NCBI GenBank assembly: GCA_027486765.1
Contig: JAIXOO010000109.1
Coordinates: forward strand, 1 to 43,863
Direction of reading: 5' to 3'
DNA length: 43,863 bases
From: Saprospiraceae bacterium
GTDB lineage: Bacteria > Bacteroidota > Bacteroidia > Chitinophagales > Saprospiraceae
A program made the translations under genes and the position numbers. Below are positions 36,388-43,863 of this stretch, piece by piece. Under the pieces are notes generated by a model. The model saw only the letters and a list, made by a program, of their open reading frames with translations. It searched no databases and had not been told where the DNA came from. Every line of letters starts with the position of its first letter. Position 1 is the first letter of the stretch.

Positions 36388-37260
36388 ATGTCGGTTCTCG
36401 TTAATAAGAATTCCCGGATCATTGTACAGGGGTTCACAGGCAAGGAAGGCACCTTCCACGCCACACAAATGTTGGAGTACAAGACCAACCTGATCGGTGG
36501 GGTTACTCCAGGGAAAGGTGGAACAACACATTTGGACAAACCAGTTTGGGATACCGTTGAACAAGCGGTAAAGCAAGGGGGAGCCGACGTATCGGTGATT
36601 TTTGTGCCACCTGCATTCGCTGCAGATGCCGTCATGGAAGCTGCGGATGCGGGCATCAAAGTCATCATCTGTATCACGGAAGGGATTCCAGTACAGGATA
36701 TGGTGAAGGTGAAAGCGTACATCGCCAACCGGGACTGCCGCCTGATTGGACCAAACTGCCCAGGTGTAATTACTCCAGATGAAGCCAAATGTGGCATCAT
36801 GCCCGGCTTTATCCACAAAAAAGGTACCATTGGCATCGTTTCCCGCTCTGGCACATTGACCTACGAAGCAGTGGACCAAGTGACCAAAGCTGGTCTGGGC
36901 CAATCAACGTGTATTGGCATCGGTGGAGACCCCATCGTAGGGACTTCTACCAAAGAAGCGGTCGAACTGCTGATGAACGACCCAGAAACAGAAGCCATCA
37001 TCATGATTGGTGAAATTGGTGGGGGTATGGAAGCTGAAGCAGCCCGGTACGTGAAAAAATATGGCACCAAGCCTGTAGTGGGATTCATCGCAGGTCAAAC
37101 TGCACCAAAAGGCCGTAAAATGGGTCACGCAGGTGCCATTATCGGTGGTGATGAAGATACTGCTGAAGCCAAAATGAAAATCATGGAAGAGTGTGGTATT
37201 CACGTGGTGCATTCTCCAGCGGATTTGGGGAGTACTGTGTTGAAAGCACTGGGAAGATAA
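36388..37260 (+). CDS. sucD: Succinate-CoA ligase alpha subunit
   Basis: It encodes 290 residues (E. coli 289) from the ATG at 36388; upstream in-frame codons fall in the repeat. With SucC it converts succinyl-CoA to succinate in the TCA cycle with substrate-level phosphorylation. The CoA-binding N-terminus ([20 protein letters not shown]), [20 protein letters not shown], and the phosphohistidine H247 in [18 protein letters not shown] are intact. sucC is not in the window. A strong intrinsic terminator follows. Confidence 0.97.
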   Translation: MSVLVNKNSRIIVQGFTGKEGTFHATQMLEYKTNLIGGVTPGKGGTTHLDKPVWDTVEQAVKQGGADVSVIFVPPAFAADAVMEAADAGIKVIICITEGIPVQDMVKVKAYIANRDCRLIGPNCPGVITPDEAKCGIMPGFIHKKGTIGIVSRSGTLTYEAVDQVTKAGLGQSTCIGIGGDPIVGTSTKEAVELLMNDPETEAIIMIGEIGGGMEAEAARYVKKYGTKPVVGFIAGQTAPKGRKMGHAGAIIGGDEDTAEAKMKIMEECGIHVVHSPADLGSTVLKALGR

Positions 37261-37283
37261 GTGAACTTCGATTCATTTGGATG

Positions 37284-37330
37284 AGAGCGTAAAGGTGTGG
37301 TAACGTACCTTTACGCTCTTCTTGTTTTAT
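37284..37330 (+). terminator. Intrinsic terminator after sucD
   Basis: AGAGCGTAAAGGT and ACCTTTACGCTCT form a perfect 13-bp stem with a 10-nt loop, followed by TCTTGTTTTAT. It starts 23 nt after the sucD stop and separates sucD from the MFS gene. Confidence 0.8.
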
Positions 37331-37407
37331 CGGGATACACATTTTTCACTTTTCGTTATTCGCTGCTTATCTTCACCTCGTTAACTGACCGCCCAAAAGC
37401 AAGCTAT

Positions 37408-38625
37408 ATGAGTCAAAAACGCCAAAACTCTGCACTCACCTTCATTTTTATCACCATGCTCATCGACGTTACGGGCTTGGGCATCATCATTCCGGTAATG
37501 CCCAAACTCATTATGGAGCTGAGTGGAGAAAGTTTGAGTTCCGCAGCCCGTTATGGCGGCTGGATGATTTTTGCTTATGCTGCCATGCAGTTTATTTTTT
37601 CGCCGATTTTGGGTGGCTTGAGTGATCAATATGGACGTAGGCCGGTGTTGCTTTTTTCGTTGCTGGGATTTGGGATTGACTATATTGTGTTGGGCTTTGC
37701 GCCAACTTTGGCCTGGTTGTTTGTAGGCAGGCTTATTGCGGGGGTCACGGGGGCTAGTTTCACGACCGCGGGCGCTTACATTGCTGATGTGAGTCCCCCT
37801 GAGAAACGGGCCCAAAACTTTGGTTTGATTGGTGCTGCGTTTGGCTTGGGCTTCATCATGGGGCCCGTGATGGGTGGTTTTTTAGGCGAATATGGGGCAA
37901 GAGTCCCATTTTTTGTATCGGCAGGGCTCACTTTGATCAACTGGTTGTACGGCTACTTTGTACTGCCTGAATCCCTTTTGCCCGAAAATCGCCGACCCTT
38001 TGAATGGTCTCGTTCCAATCCAATCAATTCCTTACTGAATTTGCGCCGTTATCCCATCGTACTGGGATTGGTTTTCCCCAATGTCCTGATCATGATCGCA
38101 GGTTTTTCAACCCAAAGTACCTGGACATTTTACTGCATGGGCAAATTTGGATGGACGGAAAAAATGGTAGGTTTGTCCCTAGGTTTTGTAGGTGTAATGG
38201 CCGCTCTGGTACAAGGCGGGCTTACCCGGGCAGTTATTCCCAAGTTGGGCAATTACCGATCCATTTCAATTGGTTTAATTTTGTATGGCATTGGTTTTGT
38301 GTTGTATGCCATGGCCAATCAAGGCTGGATGATGTTTGCGGTTACGGCCCTCGCTTCTTTGGGAGGGATTGCCATGCCTGCCTTGCAAGGGGTGATGTCG
38401 AACCAGGTTCCGATGAATGAACAGGGCGAATTGCGGGGCGCACTCACCAGTGTGATGAGCTTGACCTCTGTGGTTGGACCTCTGATTATGACCCAATTGT
38501 TTGGCTACTTTACTTCGGCTGCTGCTCCATTTCAATTGCCTGCTGCACCGTTTTGGTTGGCTGCAGTTTTGATATTTTTTAGCTGGCTACTGATTGTAAA
38601 TGGTTTGCGAGGACTGAAAATTTAA
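37408..38625 (+). CDS. MFS transporter, TetA/DHA1-like
   Basis: It encodes 405 residues with about twelve membrane segments. The ATG at 37408 is preferred; the frame is open from 37297 but crosses the region after the terminator. Motif D-like LIDVTGLGIIIPVMPKL in TM1, motif A GGLSDQYGRRPVLL (about 69-82) and motif C-like AAFGLGFIMGPVMGGFLGEY in TM5 place it among DHA1 drug:H+ antiporters close to TetA. The substrate is not readable from sequence and tetracycline resistance should not be assumed. It lies 15 nt before the GT2 gene, probably the same operon. Confidence 0.88.
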   Translation: MSQKRQNSALTFIFITMLIDVTGLGIIIPVMPKLIMELSGESLSSAARYGGWMIFAYAAMQFIFSPILGGLSDQYGRRPVLLFSLLGFGIDYIVLGFAPTLAWLFVGRLIAGVTGASFTTAGAYIADVSPPEKRAQNFGLIGAAFGLGFIMGPVMGGFLGEYGARVPFFVSAGLTLINWLYGYFVLPESLLPENRRPFEWSRSNPINSLLNLRRYPIVLGLVFPNVLIMIAGFSTQSTWTFYCMGKFGWTEKMVGLSLGFVGVMAALVQGGLTRAVIPKLGNYRSISIGLILYGIGFVLYAMANQGWMMFAVTALASLGGIAMPALQGVMSNQVPMNEQGELRGALTSVMSLTSVVGPLIMTQLFGYFTSAAAPFQLPAAPFWLAAVLIFFSWLLIVNGLRGLKI

Positions 38626-38640
38626 ACAATTGTTGATCCC

Positions 38641-39615
38641 ATGAACACCGAAACCCACCCAAAATTATTGTCGCTGTTGATTCCTGCTTTTAACAGTGAA
38701 AAGCGACTCCGACCCGCCTATGAGGCACTGCGGGATTGTTTGGAAAAAGAAAACATCCCCTTTGAAATGCTCATCATCGACGATGGCTCTAAAGACAATA
38801 CCTGGGAACTGATGCAAACGCTGGCGGCAGAAGATCCTCGGGTGCGCCCTTTCCGCATGAGCCGCAACTATACCTCACCTTACGTACATTTCGCGGGGAT
38901 GTCGGTTTGTCAGGGCGCTTGCATCACCTTTATGCCCGACGATTTGCAACGCCCCCTGGAAACCATGGTGGAATGTTACCGCATTTGGGAACGTGGGCAC
39001 AAACTGGTCGTTTCTTACCGTACTTCTCGCAATGATGGTTGGTTGAATGATCTTTTTTCCAATACCTATTACCGCATCATGAACACCCTTTCGGAGGTGA
39101 CGTTCCCGCCCGGTGGAGCAGATGGTTTTTTGGCCGATCGGGAAATCATCGACATCATGAATACCCGCATCCACCCCATTCACACTTCTTCGGTGGTGGA
39201 GGTATTGCGCCTGGGTTTTGATCCGGTTTTTGTGCCTTATGACCGCCCATCGCGCCCGGGCAAATCGCGTTGGACCTGGAAGAAAAAGGTACGTCTGGCC
39301 ATGGATACTTTTTTCTCCTCCTCGGCATTCCCTATTCGGGCGATTACCTACCTGGGCTTAGGCATCTCGATGCTTTGCCTATTGGCCATCCCCGTGTTGA
39401 TTTATGCCCGTTTTTTTGCCGAAAGTGAATTGTTCGGTTTTGCCATTCCCGGTTGGACGACCATCATTACCCTGGTCGCTTTTTTCAACGGCCTCGTACT
39501 CTTTTGTTTGGGCATCGTAGCCGAATACATTTGGCGGATTTATGAAGAGGTAAAGGGGCGACCGGGATTTTTGTTGCGAAAAGAAGAAATAGAGCGAAAA
39601 GTGAAAAGTGAATAG
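38641..39615 (+). CDS. GT2 family glycosyltransferase, DPM1/ArnC-like membrane type
   Basis: It encodes 324 residues. A GT-A domain (about 8-225) shows LSLLIPAFNSEKRL, LIIDDGSKDNTWEL and the metal-binding region ITFMPDDLQRP, in which the usual QDPP is changed to QRPL. Two membrane helices follow (about 238-262 and 270-300). This layout fits transferases that use a polyprenyl phosphate as acceptor or that modify lipid A or glycans. The last five residues (KVKSE) and the stop codon come from a GTGAAAAGTGAATAG repeat. By inference it is co-transcribed with the MFS gene. Confidence 0.88.
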   Translation: MNTETHPKLLSLLIPAFNSEKRLRPAYEALRDCLEKENIPFEMLIIDDGSKDNTWELMQTLAAEDPRVRPFRMSRNYTSPYVHFAGMSVCQGACITFMPDDLQRPLETMVECYRIWERGHKLVVSYRTSRNDGWLNDLFSNTYYRIMNTLSEVTFPPGGADGFLADREIIDIMNTRIHPIHTSSVVEVLRLGFDPVFVPYDRPSRPGKSRWTWKKKVRLAMDTFFSSSAFPIRAITYLGLGISMLCLLAIPVLIYARFFAESELFGFAIPGWTTIITLVAFFNGLVLFCLGIVAEYIWRIYEEVKGRPGFLLRKEEIERKVKSE

Positions 39616-39644
39616 TGAATAGCTGTTGTAGTCTATTAGCCTCA

Positions 39645-39950
39645 CGGGGCTGATAAATGGGTTGAACCCCAAACTTGAAATGTTGGTAAATGTATTCCGA
39701 AGGTAATTTTTTCAATGCCGGAGTCAAACGATAATGCAGGGCAATCACCAAGTCCATTTCCGCAGCGGCACGCAAAATGGGGCGATAAAAAGGATGGGCC
39801 AAGGGTAGGGTAGTGGCCGTGGGGATACTCAAAGCCTTTTTCCTTCAAACGCGACAACCAAGGCTCCGGCAAATACGGATACAGCTCAACTTGAGAACGG
39901 TAGGTATTGTGTACATCACAATCAATGATGGCACGGGTTTTAGGAAGCAT
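39645..39950 (-). pseudogene. Amidohydrolase (PF04909-type) remnant, frameshifted and deleted
   Basis: From the ATG at 39950 the frame reads MLPKTRAIIDCDVHNTYRSQ, then VELYPYLPEPWLSRLKEKGF, the usual start of TIM-barrel amidohydrolases with the D-x-H metal motif. Family similarity then jumps to another frame: LAHPFYRPILRAAAEMDLVI, then ALHYRLTPALKKLPSEYIY and QHFKFGVQPIYQPRE. In intact relatives these blocks are far apart (about residues 1-45, 150-180 and 270-300) and the protein has about 350-400 residues. Roughly 100 codons remain of three separate parts, so at least two internal deletions, one of them frame-changing, have occurred. It is not expected to be functional. Confidence 0.75.
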
Positions 39951-39956
39951 GGTGTA

Positions 39957-40526
39957 TTAGATGAGCGAGTAGATCAGTACAATGACTACAATTACTAGGA
40001 CAATCACGGTAAGGGTTTGATAAAAACGGCTGTGTTCATATTTGATGCGGTAGAGTAACTCCATAGCATCGGGCCATTGGAGGCGTCTTCCTAAACGTTC
40101 GTTGACCATGACGAAATACTTGTCGCGCCCCAGCCGCACCTGATCTCCGTGTTTTTGCAGGATGAAAAAATTTTCATTCATAAAGGACAACTCGTACATC
40201 TCGGTACTTTCGTAGTCCAGTATCATCCGGTTGGGGGCATCCATCAAACGCCAGCTGCCATTGCTCACATCACCGTTTTCGATGCGCATGTACTCTCCGC
40301 CATCATTGAAAAAATGCAGTACCTGGTCGTGAAAGCCGTCATCATCTCTGAATTCCAGCCAGGATTTTCCTACGTAGAAATGTTCTTCACGCAGGTCTTC
40401 ACCCCATTGCCGCACTTGCGGAATGATGATGTCGAGGTATTTTTGCATGTCCTCCGCCTCGGGCATCTCCTGACGGGAAATACTCCGGGCTTCATTGAAA
40501 GCATCTAATAAACGGTTGCGTGCCAT
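39957..40526 (-). CDS. Hypothetical tail-anchored protein
   Basis: It encodes 189 residues, no family recognised. It has no signal peptide. Residues 1-165 are soluble, rich in acidic and aromatic residues, with repeated short strands (SWLEFRDDDGFHDQVLHFFN, YMRIENGDVSNGSWRL, MILDYESTEMYELSF) that suggest a small beta-barrel or lipocalin-like domain. Residues about 168-189 (LTVIVLVIVVIVLIYSLI) are a single C-terminal membrane helix with no residues after it. The protein would face the cytoplasm. It lies between the amidohydrolase remnant and crtZ, separated from crtZ by the 7-bp repeat array. Confidence 0.75.
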   Translation of the reverse strand: MARNRLLDAFNEARSISRQEMPEAEDMQKYLDIIIPQVRQWGEDLREEHFYVGKSWLEFRDDDGFHDQVLHFFNDGGEYMRIENGDVSNGSWRLMDAPNRMILDYESTEMYELSFMNENFFILQKHGDQVRLGRDKYFVMVNERLGRRLQWPDAMELLYRIKYEHSRFYQTLTVIVLVIVVIVLIYSLI

Positions 40527-40553
40527 GCGTTAGGAAGTACTTAAGGCACAAAG

Positions 40554-40689
40554 ATAGTGAAAAGTGAATAGTGAAAAGTGAAAAGCAGGTATACCATTTG
40601 GATTTCACCATTTGGTTTATTTTTTTCACTTTTCACTTTTCACTTTTCACTTTTCACTTTTCACTTTTCACTTTTCACTTTTCACTTTC
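40554..40689. repeat. Tandem 7-bp (CACTTTT) array with an inverted partner
   Basis: Eight exact CACTTTT units run from 40627 to 40682, and a ninth (CACTTTC) follows to 40689. An inverted set of AGTGAAA units lies at 40554-40592, so the whole forms an inverted repeat with a 34-nt loop. Related text (GTGAAAAGTGAATAGTGAATAG) occurs at 39599-39620. The array overlaps the 3' end of crtZ. Confidence 0.9.
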
Positions 40690-41153
40690 CACTCACTCCG
40701 TTTCTGGAAATACTTCGGGTGGACAATCAACAACCCAAATGACTCCCCATCTTCTTTGTGTGTCTTGGTGTGGTGGTCGCCGTGCGCACGCAGAATGGCA
40801 CGGGAGTACTTGCTGTCCAATTGGCGGAACCACTTGAAGCGTTGGTGGATGTATACGTCGTGGATTAAAAAATAAATCAGGCCGTAAATGGAGATGCCAA
40901 TGCCCACGAACAGCAACCAGCGTTGCGGGGTGGCCAGGCCAACTATATAAGAAATGGCACTCGGAATGGCAAAAACAAGAAAGAACAAGTCGTTTTTTTC
41001 AAAAAAACCATGTTTCTCATGGTGTGGTTTGTGGTGGTCTTCGTGCCAAATCCACAACCAGCCATGCATGAGGTACTTGTGCGCCGTCCAGGCTACGAAT
41101 TCCATGCCTAGAATGGTCAATAGGGTGATTCCAATATAGATGAGCACTTGCAT
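40668..41153 (-). CDS. crtZ: Beta-carotene 3-hydroxylase, CrtZ type
   Basis: It encodes 161 residues from the ATG at 41153. It is a membrane di-iron hydroxylase that adds 3-OH to beta-ionone rings. All histidine clusters of the CrtZ family are present: H25-x4-H30, H37-x2-H40-H41, H98-DVYI-H103 and H124-x2-H127-H128. Four hydrophobic segments are visible. The last seven residues (WKVKSEK) and the stop codon are encoded by the 7-bp repeat array, so the original C-terminus has probably been replaced or extended. It lies 17 nt after cruF, on the same strand. Confidence 0.92.
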   Translation of the reverse strand: MQVLIYIGITLLTILGMEFVAWTAHKYLMHGWLWIWHEDHHKPHHEKHGFFEKNDLFFLVFAIPSAISYIVGLATPQRWLLFVGIGISIYGLIYFLIHDVYIHQRFKWFRQLDSKYSRAILRAHGDHHTKTHKEDGESFGLLIVHPKYFQKRSEWKVKSEK

Positions 41154-41170
41154 GTAAAGTGTATTTGTGT

Positions 41171-41803
41171 TCAAAAAAAAGTCAAAATCGCAAAAAAGAG
41201 CAATTGCATCAATAACAGAGCAACCGCCACTTTGTTTCGAATTTGACCCTGCAAATAGGCAAAAAGTGAGAGCAAAGGCAAGGATACCAGGTACCAGCCA
41301 ATGTAGTTTTGCAAAGGTACCACTCCGCCGGGCCATTCCCAAAAATTGTATTGGATGGCCACGGGTTCGATGAACAAATCCAGGAAAACCATCATCGCTG
41401 AGGCCAGTGGCCCTTTTTGCCACCAGGTCCATCGGGGAAAAAACTGGTTGACCGTCACGCCACAGCAGTATCCTAGCAACATCCAGTTCACTCCGATCAT
41501 CAAGGGAGTGTTCCAGAGTTTCCAGCCCAGGACTTCTTCGTAGGCGTAGGTCCCAAACAATAGACCCGTATTGACGCCAAATACTTCTGCTAAAAAGCCA
41601 AACACCAGCAAAGCGCCCAAGGCGATTCCCGTGTTTTTACTCCAATGTGGGTGAAATACGAGCACTGTCCCCAGTGAAACCAGCAGATTGAGTGGAGTTA
41701 GCCGGATGAAGTCAGGATGTATGGGCAGCAAAATCCCTACGATGCCAACCAGATAAATGACGCCAAGGTAAAAGATGCCCAGATTACTTTTGCTGATGCG
41801 CAT
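41171..41803 (-). CDS. cruF: Carotenoid 1,2-hydratase, CruF type
   Basis: It encodes 210 residues from the ATG at 41803, 4 nt after the desaturase stop. It is an integral membrane protein with about six or seven helices. FGVNTGLLFGTYAYEEVLGW, PLMIGVNWMLLGYCCG and MMVFLDLFIEPVAIQYNFWE followed by WPGGVVPLQNYIGW are the conserved acidic/aromatic motifs of the DUF422/CruF family, which hydrates the psi end of carotenoids (bisanhydrobacterioruberin or gamma-carotene-type substrates) to give a 1'-OH. Its place between a CrtD-like desaturase and crtZ supports this role. Confidence 0.88.
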   Translation of the reverse strand: MRISKSNLGIFYLGVIYLVGIVGILLPIHPDFIRLTPLNLLVSLGTVLVFHPHWSKNTGIALGALLVFGFLAEVFGVNTGLLFGTYAYEEVLGWKLWNTPLMIGVNWMLLGYCCGVTVNQFFPRWTWWQKGPLASAMMVFLDLFIEPVAIQYNFWEWPGGVVPLQNYIGWYLVSLPLLSLFAYLQGQIRNKVAVALLLMQLLFFAILTFF

Positions 41804-41807
41804 GGAT

Positions 41808-43268
41808 TTAAAGTTTGTGCAAAATGTCATCGACAATTTTTGCCGACAACAAACAAAGTGGAATGCCGCCACCAGGGTGTACACTGCCGCCCACAAAATA
41901 CAGATTTTTGATCTTGCTGCTGAAATTGGGATGCCGCATGAAGGCAGACATGCGTTGGTTGGAACTAGTGCCGTACAAAGCGCCTAGGTGCGACCAGGTT
42001 TTACTTTCGATGCTGCGCGGCTCCAATACTTCCTCACAAGCAATCAGGCTTTCCAAATCCACTTTTAAGATGCGACTGATTTTGGCGATGATGTTCTGGC
42101 GGGAACGGGCGATGATGGCATCCCAGTCCTGCCCAGCATTATAAGGCACATTGATCATCACAAACCAGTTTTCACAACCCTCCGGCGCATCGCCCGGACT
42201 GTGTTTGGACGTAATGTTGATGTACACCGTGGGATCATCACTAACTTGCCCTTTACTGAGCAATTGAAATTCCTGGCGGTAATCTTCGCTGAACAAAATA
42301 TTGTGCATGTTCAACTCTGGAAAATCGCGCTGGACACCCCAGTAAAAGATCAAGGCCGAAGTAGATTTTTCCTGTCGCAACACCTTCTCCGGCTGCGGTG
42401 CCTTGGGCAACAAACGGCGGTAGGCGTGAAACACATCCATATTGCTGATTACCTGATCGTAGTGCCGCTCTGTGCCGTTCACCCGCAAGCCAATGGCCTT
42501 GTTTTTATCCAGTAGAATTTCTTCCACCGTGGAGTTGAAAAAAAAGCGTGCCCCCTTCGACTCAGCCAATTGGTGGATCGCTTTGGTGATGCTGTACATG
42601 CCCCCCTCTGGGTAAAAGGCCCCGATCTGGTGTTCAAAATGTGGAATGATGGTCAATAAACCAGGCACTTTGTAGGGATTGGAGCCATTGTAAGTGGCAA
42701 AACGATTGAGTAATTGCACCAGCTTGGGGTGTTGTACCATCCGTTCGTTGACCCGGTTCATGGTGGTGAAGAGGTCGAACTGCGGGATTTTCAGCATGGC
42801 TTTCAACACATCCCATTGGAGCCAGGTATCCCGGCGGTGTAAGGATTTTTCCAAAAAAATGCGCCCGCTAAGTTCGTATTTGTGGCGGCTATTAGTCAGT
42901 GAAGCTTGTAATTTTTCTGCTTTGACGCCCAGCTTTTCTTCTACTTCTTTGGCAAAATCTCCGGCATAGGCATAAGCAGAGAGCCGGGTTTGGTCTTCCC
43001 AAAAGTAATTGCACACGATAGGGAGTCGTTGGTAACGGAAATGTTCAGCAGGGTTGAGTCCAGCTTCCTGAAACAATTCATCGACATACTGTGGCATGGT
43101 AAACAGGGACGGCCCAGCATCGAAGCGGTAACCCTGGAGTTCGAATTGGGAGAGTTTGCCGCCGGGATAGCTGTTGGCCTCGAAGACTTCGACCTCGTGC
43201 CCCCGGATGGCCATCCGCGCAGCGGAGGCGAGCCCTGCTATTCCGGCTCCAATAATGGCGATTTTCAA
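41808..43268 (-). CDS. crtD: Carotenoid desaturase, probably CrtD (1-hydroxycarotenoid 3,4-desaturase)
   Basis: It encodes 486 residues. An N-terminal dinucleotide-binding motif (IIGAGIAGLASAARMAIRGH) and YPGGK place it in the CrtI/CrtD FAD-dependent desaturase family. The C-terminal signature LYFVGGSVHPGGGIPLCLLS is closer to CrtD-type enzymes (GGSxHPGGGxPLxxLS) than to phytoene desaturase CrtI (GAGTHPGAGxPG). Direct coupling to cruF, whose product is the substrate of CrtD, supports this reading. The alternative is a standard CrtI; crtB, the usual partner of crtI, is not nearby. It lies 77 nt after the histidine kinase gene. Confidence 0.8.
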   Translation of the reverse strand: MKIAIIGAGIAGLASAARMAIRGHEVEVFEANSYPGGKLSQFELQGYRFDAGPSLFTMPQYVDELFQEAGLNPAEHFRYQRLPIVCNYFWEDQTRLSAYAYAGDFAKEVEEKLGVKAEKLQASLTNSRHKYELSGRIFLEKSLHRRDTWLQWDVLKAMLKIPQFDLFTTMNRVNERMVQHPKLVQLLNRFATYNGSNPYKVPGLLTIIPHFEHQIGAFYPEGGMYSITKAIHQLAESKGARFFFNSTVEEILLDKNKAIGLRVNGTERHYDQVISNMDVFHAYRRLLPKAPQPEKVLRQEKSTSALIFYWGVQRDFPELNMHNILFSEDYRQEFQLLSKGQVSDDPTVYINITSKHSPGDAPEGCENWFVMINVPYNAGQDWDAIIARSRQNIIAKISRILKVDLESLIACEEVLEPRSIESKTWSHLGALYGTSSNQRMSAFMRHPNFSSKIKNLYFVGGSVHPGGGIPLCLLSAKIVDDILHKL

Positions 43269-43345
43269 AGTGGATGTTTTTGGAGGGGTAACAAAAATGA
43301 GCGGAGAAGGTTTTTAGAGATCGGATACTTTTGCCATTGGTGGGC

Positions 43346-43863
43346 TTATTGGCTTAGCGGCAATTCCACCCAAAACCTCGTCCCTTCACCTTCCACCGTA
43401 CTGAACCCCATCTTCCCGCCTGCATTTTCCACCATCGTTTTGCACATGGCCAAACCCAGGCCCATTCCTGATGACTTGGTGGTGAAATTGGGTAAAAATA
43501 CTTTGTCTTGAATGCCTGCGGGAATCCCTCGCCCATTGTCTTCTACCATCAAGAGTGCAGTTTTATCAGCGGTACAGGCGATCGTCACCTTACCCGGCCG
43601 ATCCTGCGGGATGGCTTGCAATGCATTGATGAGCAGATTAGAAACCACTCGCGCCAATTGGTCGCGGTCGGCAAAAACGCTGACGGGTTTTTCGGGCAAG
43701 CGTAGGTTGATGTTGTTTTGGCCTTGTTCCTGCTGCTGGTAGAGGGTATGGATGGAGCGCAATAGGTCGCTCAGGTCAAAGTCCCGGGGCGCAGGACTGG
43801 GCATCTGAGCATAATTGGAAAAGGCATCGGCGATGCGGGTGAGGGAGTCGATTTGTTCGAGCA
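43346..43863 (-). CDS. Sensor histidine kinase, 5' end outside window
   Basis: The last 172 codons are visible. The frame is open at the right edge, beginning LEQIDSLTRIADAFSNYAQM, a helix found after the phosphoacceptor helix in NtrY-like kinases; the H-box itself is beyond the window. The ATPase domain is complete: N-box NLLINALQAI, G1 VEDNGRGIP, F-box VFLPNFTTKSSGMGLGLAMC with G2, and an end FWVELPLSQ. By analogy the missing part should hold membrane and sensor domains. Its response regulator and signal are unknown. It may be co-transcribed with the carotenoid genes, 77 nt downstream. Confidence 0.88.
   Translation of the reverse strand, partial: LEQIDSLTRIADAFSNYAQMPSPAPRDFDLSDLLRSIHTLYQQQEQGQNNINLRLPEKPVSVFADRDQLARVVSNLLINALQAIPQDRPGKVTIACTADKTALLMVEDNGRGIPAGIQDKVFLPNFTTKSSGMGLGLAMCKTMVENAGGKMGFSTVEGEGTRFWVELPLSQ

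Noticed and set aside
37408..38625. Tetracycline-resistance gene
   Set aside because: Motif A and the TM1/TM5 patterns are shared by many DHA1 transporters; similarity to TetA alone does not support a resistance call.
40627..40689. Regular CACTTTT array as a possible CRISPR or origin iteron
   Set aside because: The unit is 7 bp without spacers, so it is not CRISPR, and no replication gene or DnaA-box cluster is near; simple tandem repeat with an inverted partner is the better description.

Overview
The window is a chromosomal segment of a Bacteroidota bacterium, most likely of the Saprospiria (Haliscomenobacter/Lewinella-like). The sequence-based reasons are Bacteroidota-type promoter motifs (TTTG, about 20 nt, TAnnTTTG), almost no Shine-Dalgarno sequences before ribosomal genes, the gene order rplQ-carA-eno, Cys-less forms of L36 and S14, and a CruF/CrtZ/CrtD-type carotenoid cluster. 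The genus is an inference; no 16S or other marker was compared.

Layout. (a) 1-13039, accessory genes: a left-truncated 7-TM protein with two starch-binding-like modules (minus), an M14 metallopeptidase, a small secreted protein and a SIMPL-domain protein (all minus), then a DUF2279 protein, a GH65 glycosidase, a vanadium-haloperoxidase/PAP2 lipoprotein and a caspase-family protein (all plus), and an acyl-ACP thioesterase (minus). (b) 13088-33292, one long str-S10-spc-alpha ribosomal block on the plus strand: rpsL-rpsG-fusA-rpsJ-rplC-rplD-rplW-rplB-rpsS-rplV-rpsC-rplP-rpmC-rpsQ-rplN-rplX-rplE-rpsN-rpsH-rplF-rplR-rpsE-rpmD-rplO-secY-map-infA-rpmJ-rpsM-rpsK-rpsD-rpoA-rplQ. It opens with a consensus promoter and ends with an intrinsic terminator; tuf and adk are absent from the places they occupy in many other bacteria. 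(c) 33402-39615, plus strand: carA, eno, a DivIC/FtsB-like septum protein, sucD, an MFS transporter and a GT2 glycosyltransferase. (d) 39645-43863, minus strand: an amidohydrolase remnant, a tail-anchored hypothetical, crtZ, cruF, a CrtD-type desaturase and the C-terminus of a histidine kinase cut by the window edge.

The most distinctive property is between the genes. Many spacers, even inside the ribosomal operon, are filled by inverted repeats of several unrelated sequence families, most of which begin 0-20 nt after a stop codon. One family shows compensatory base changes that identify a 21-nt hairpin as the conserved unit. Other points of note are a Gly/Arg tail of about 74 residues on ribosomal protein S3, a 289-bp rpsC-rplP spacer made almost entirely of three hairpins, a 7-bp tandem array that supplies the stop codon of crtZ, and a three-gene set matching the tailoring steps of a saproxanthin/myxol-type monocyclic carotenoid.

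No tRNA, rRNA, CRISPR array, insertion sequence or transposase gene was recognised. No stretch over 300 bases lacks an annotated feature.
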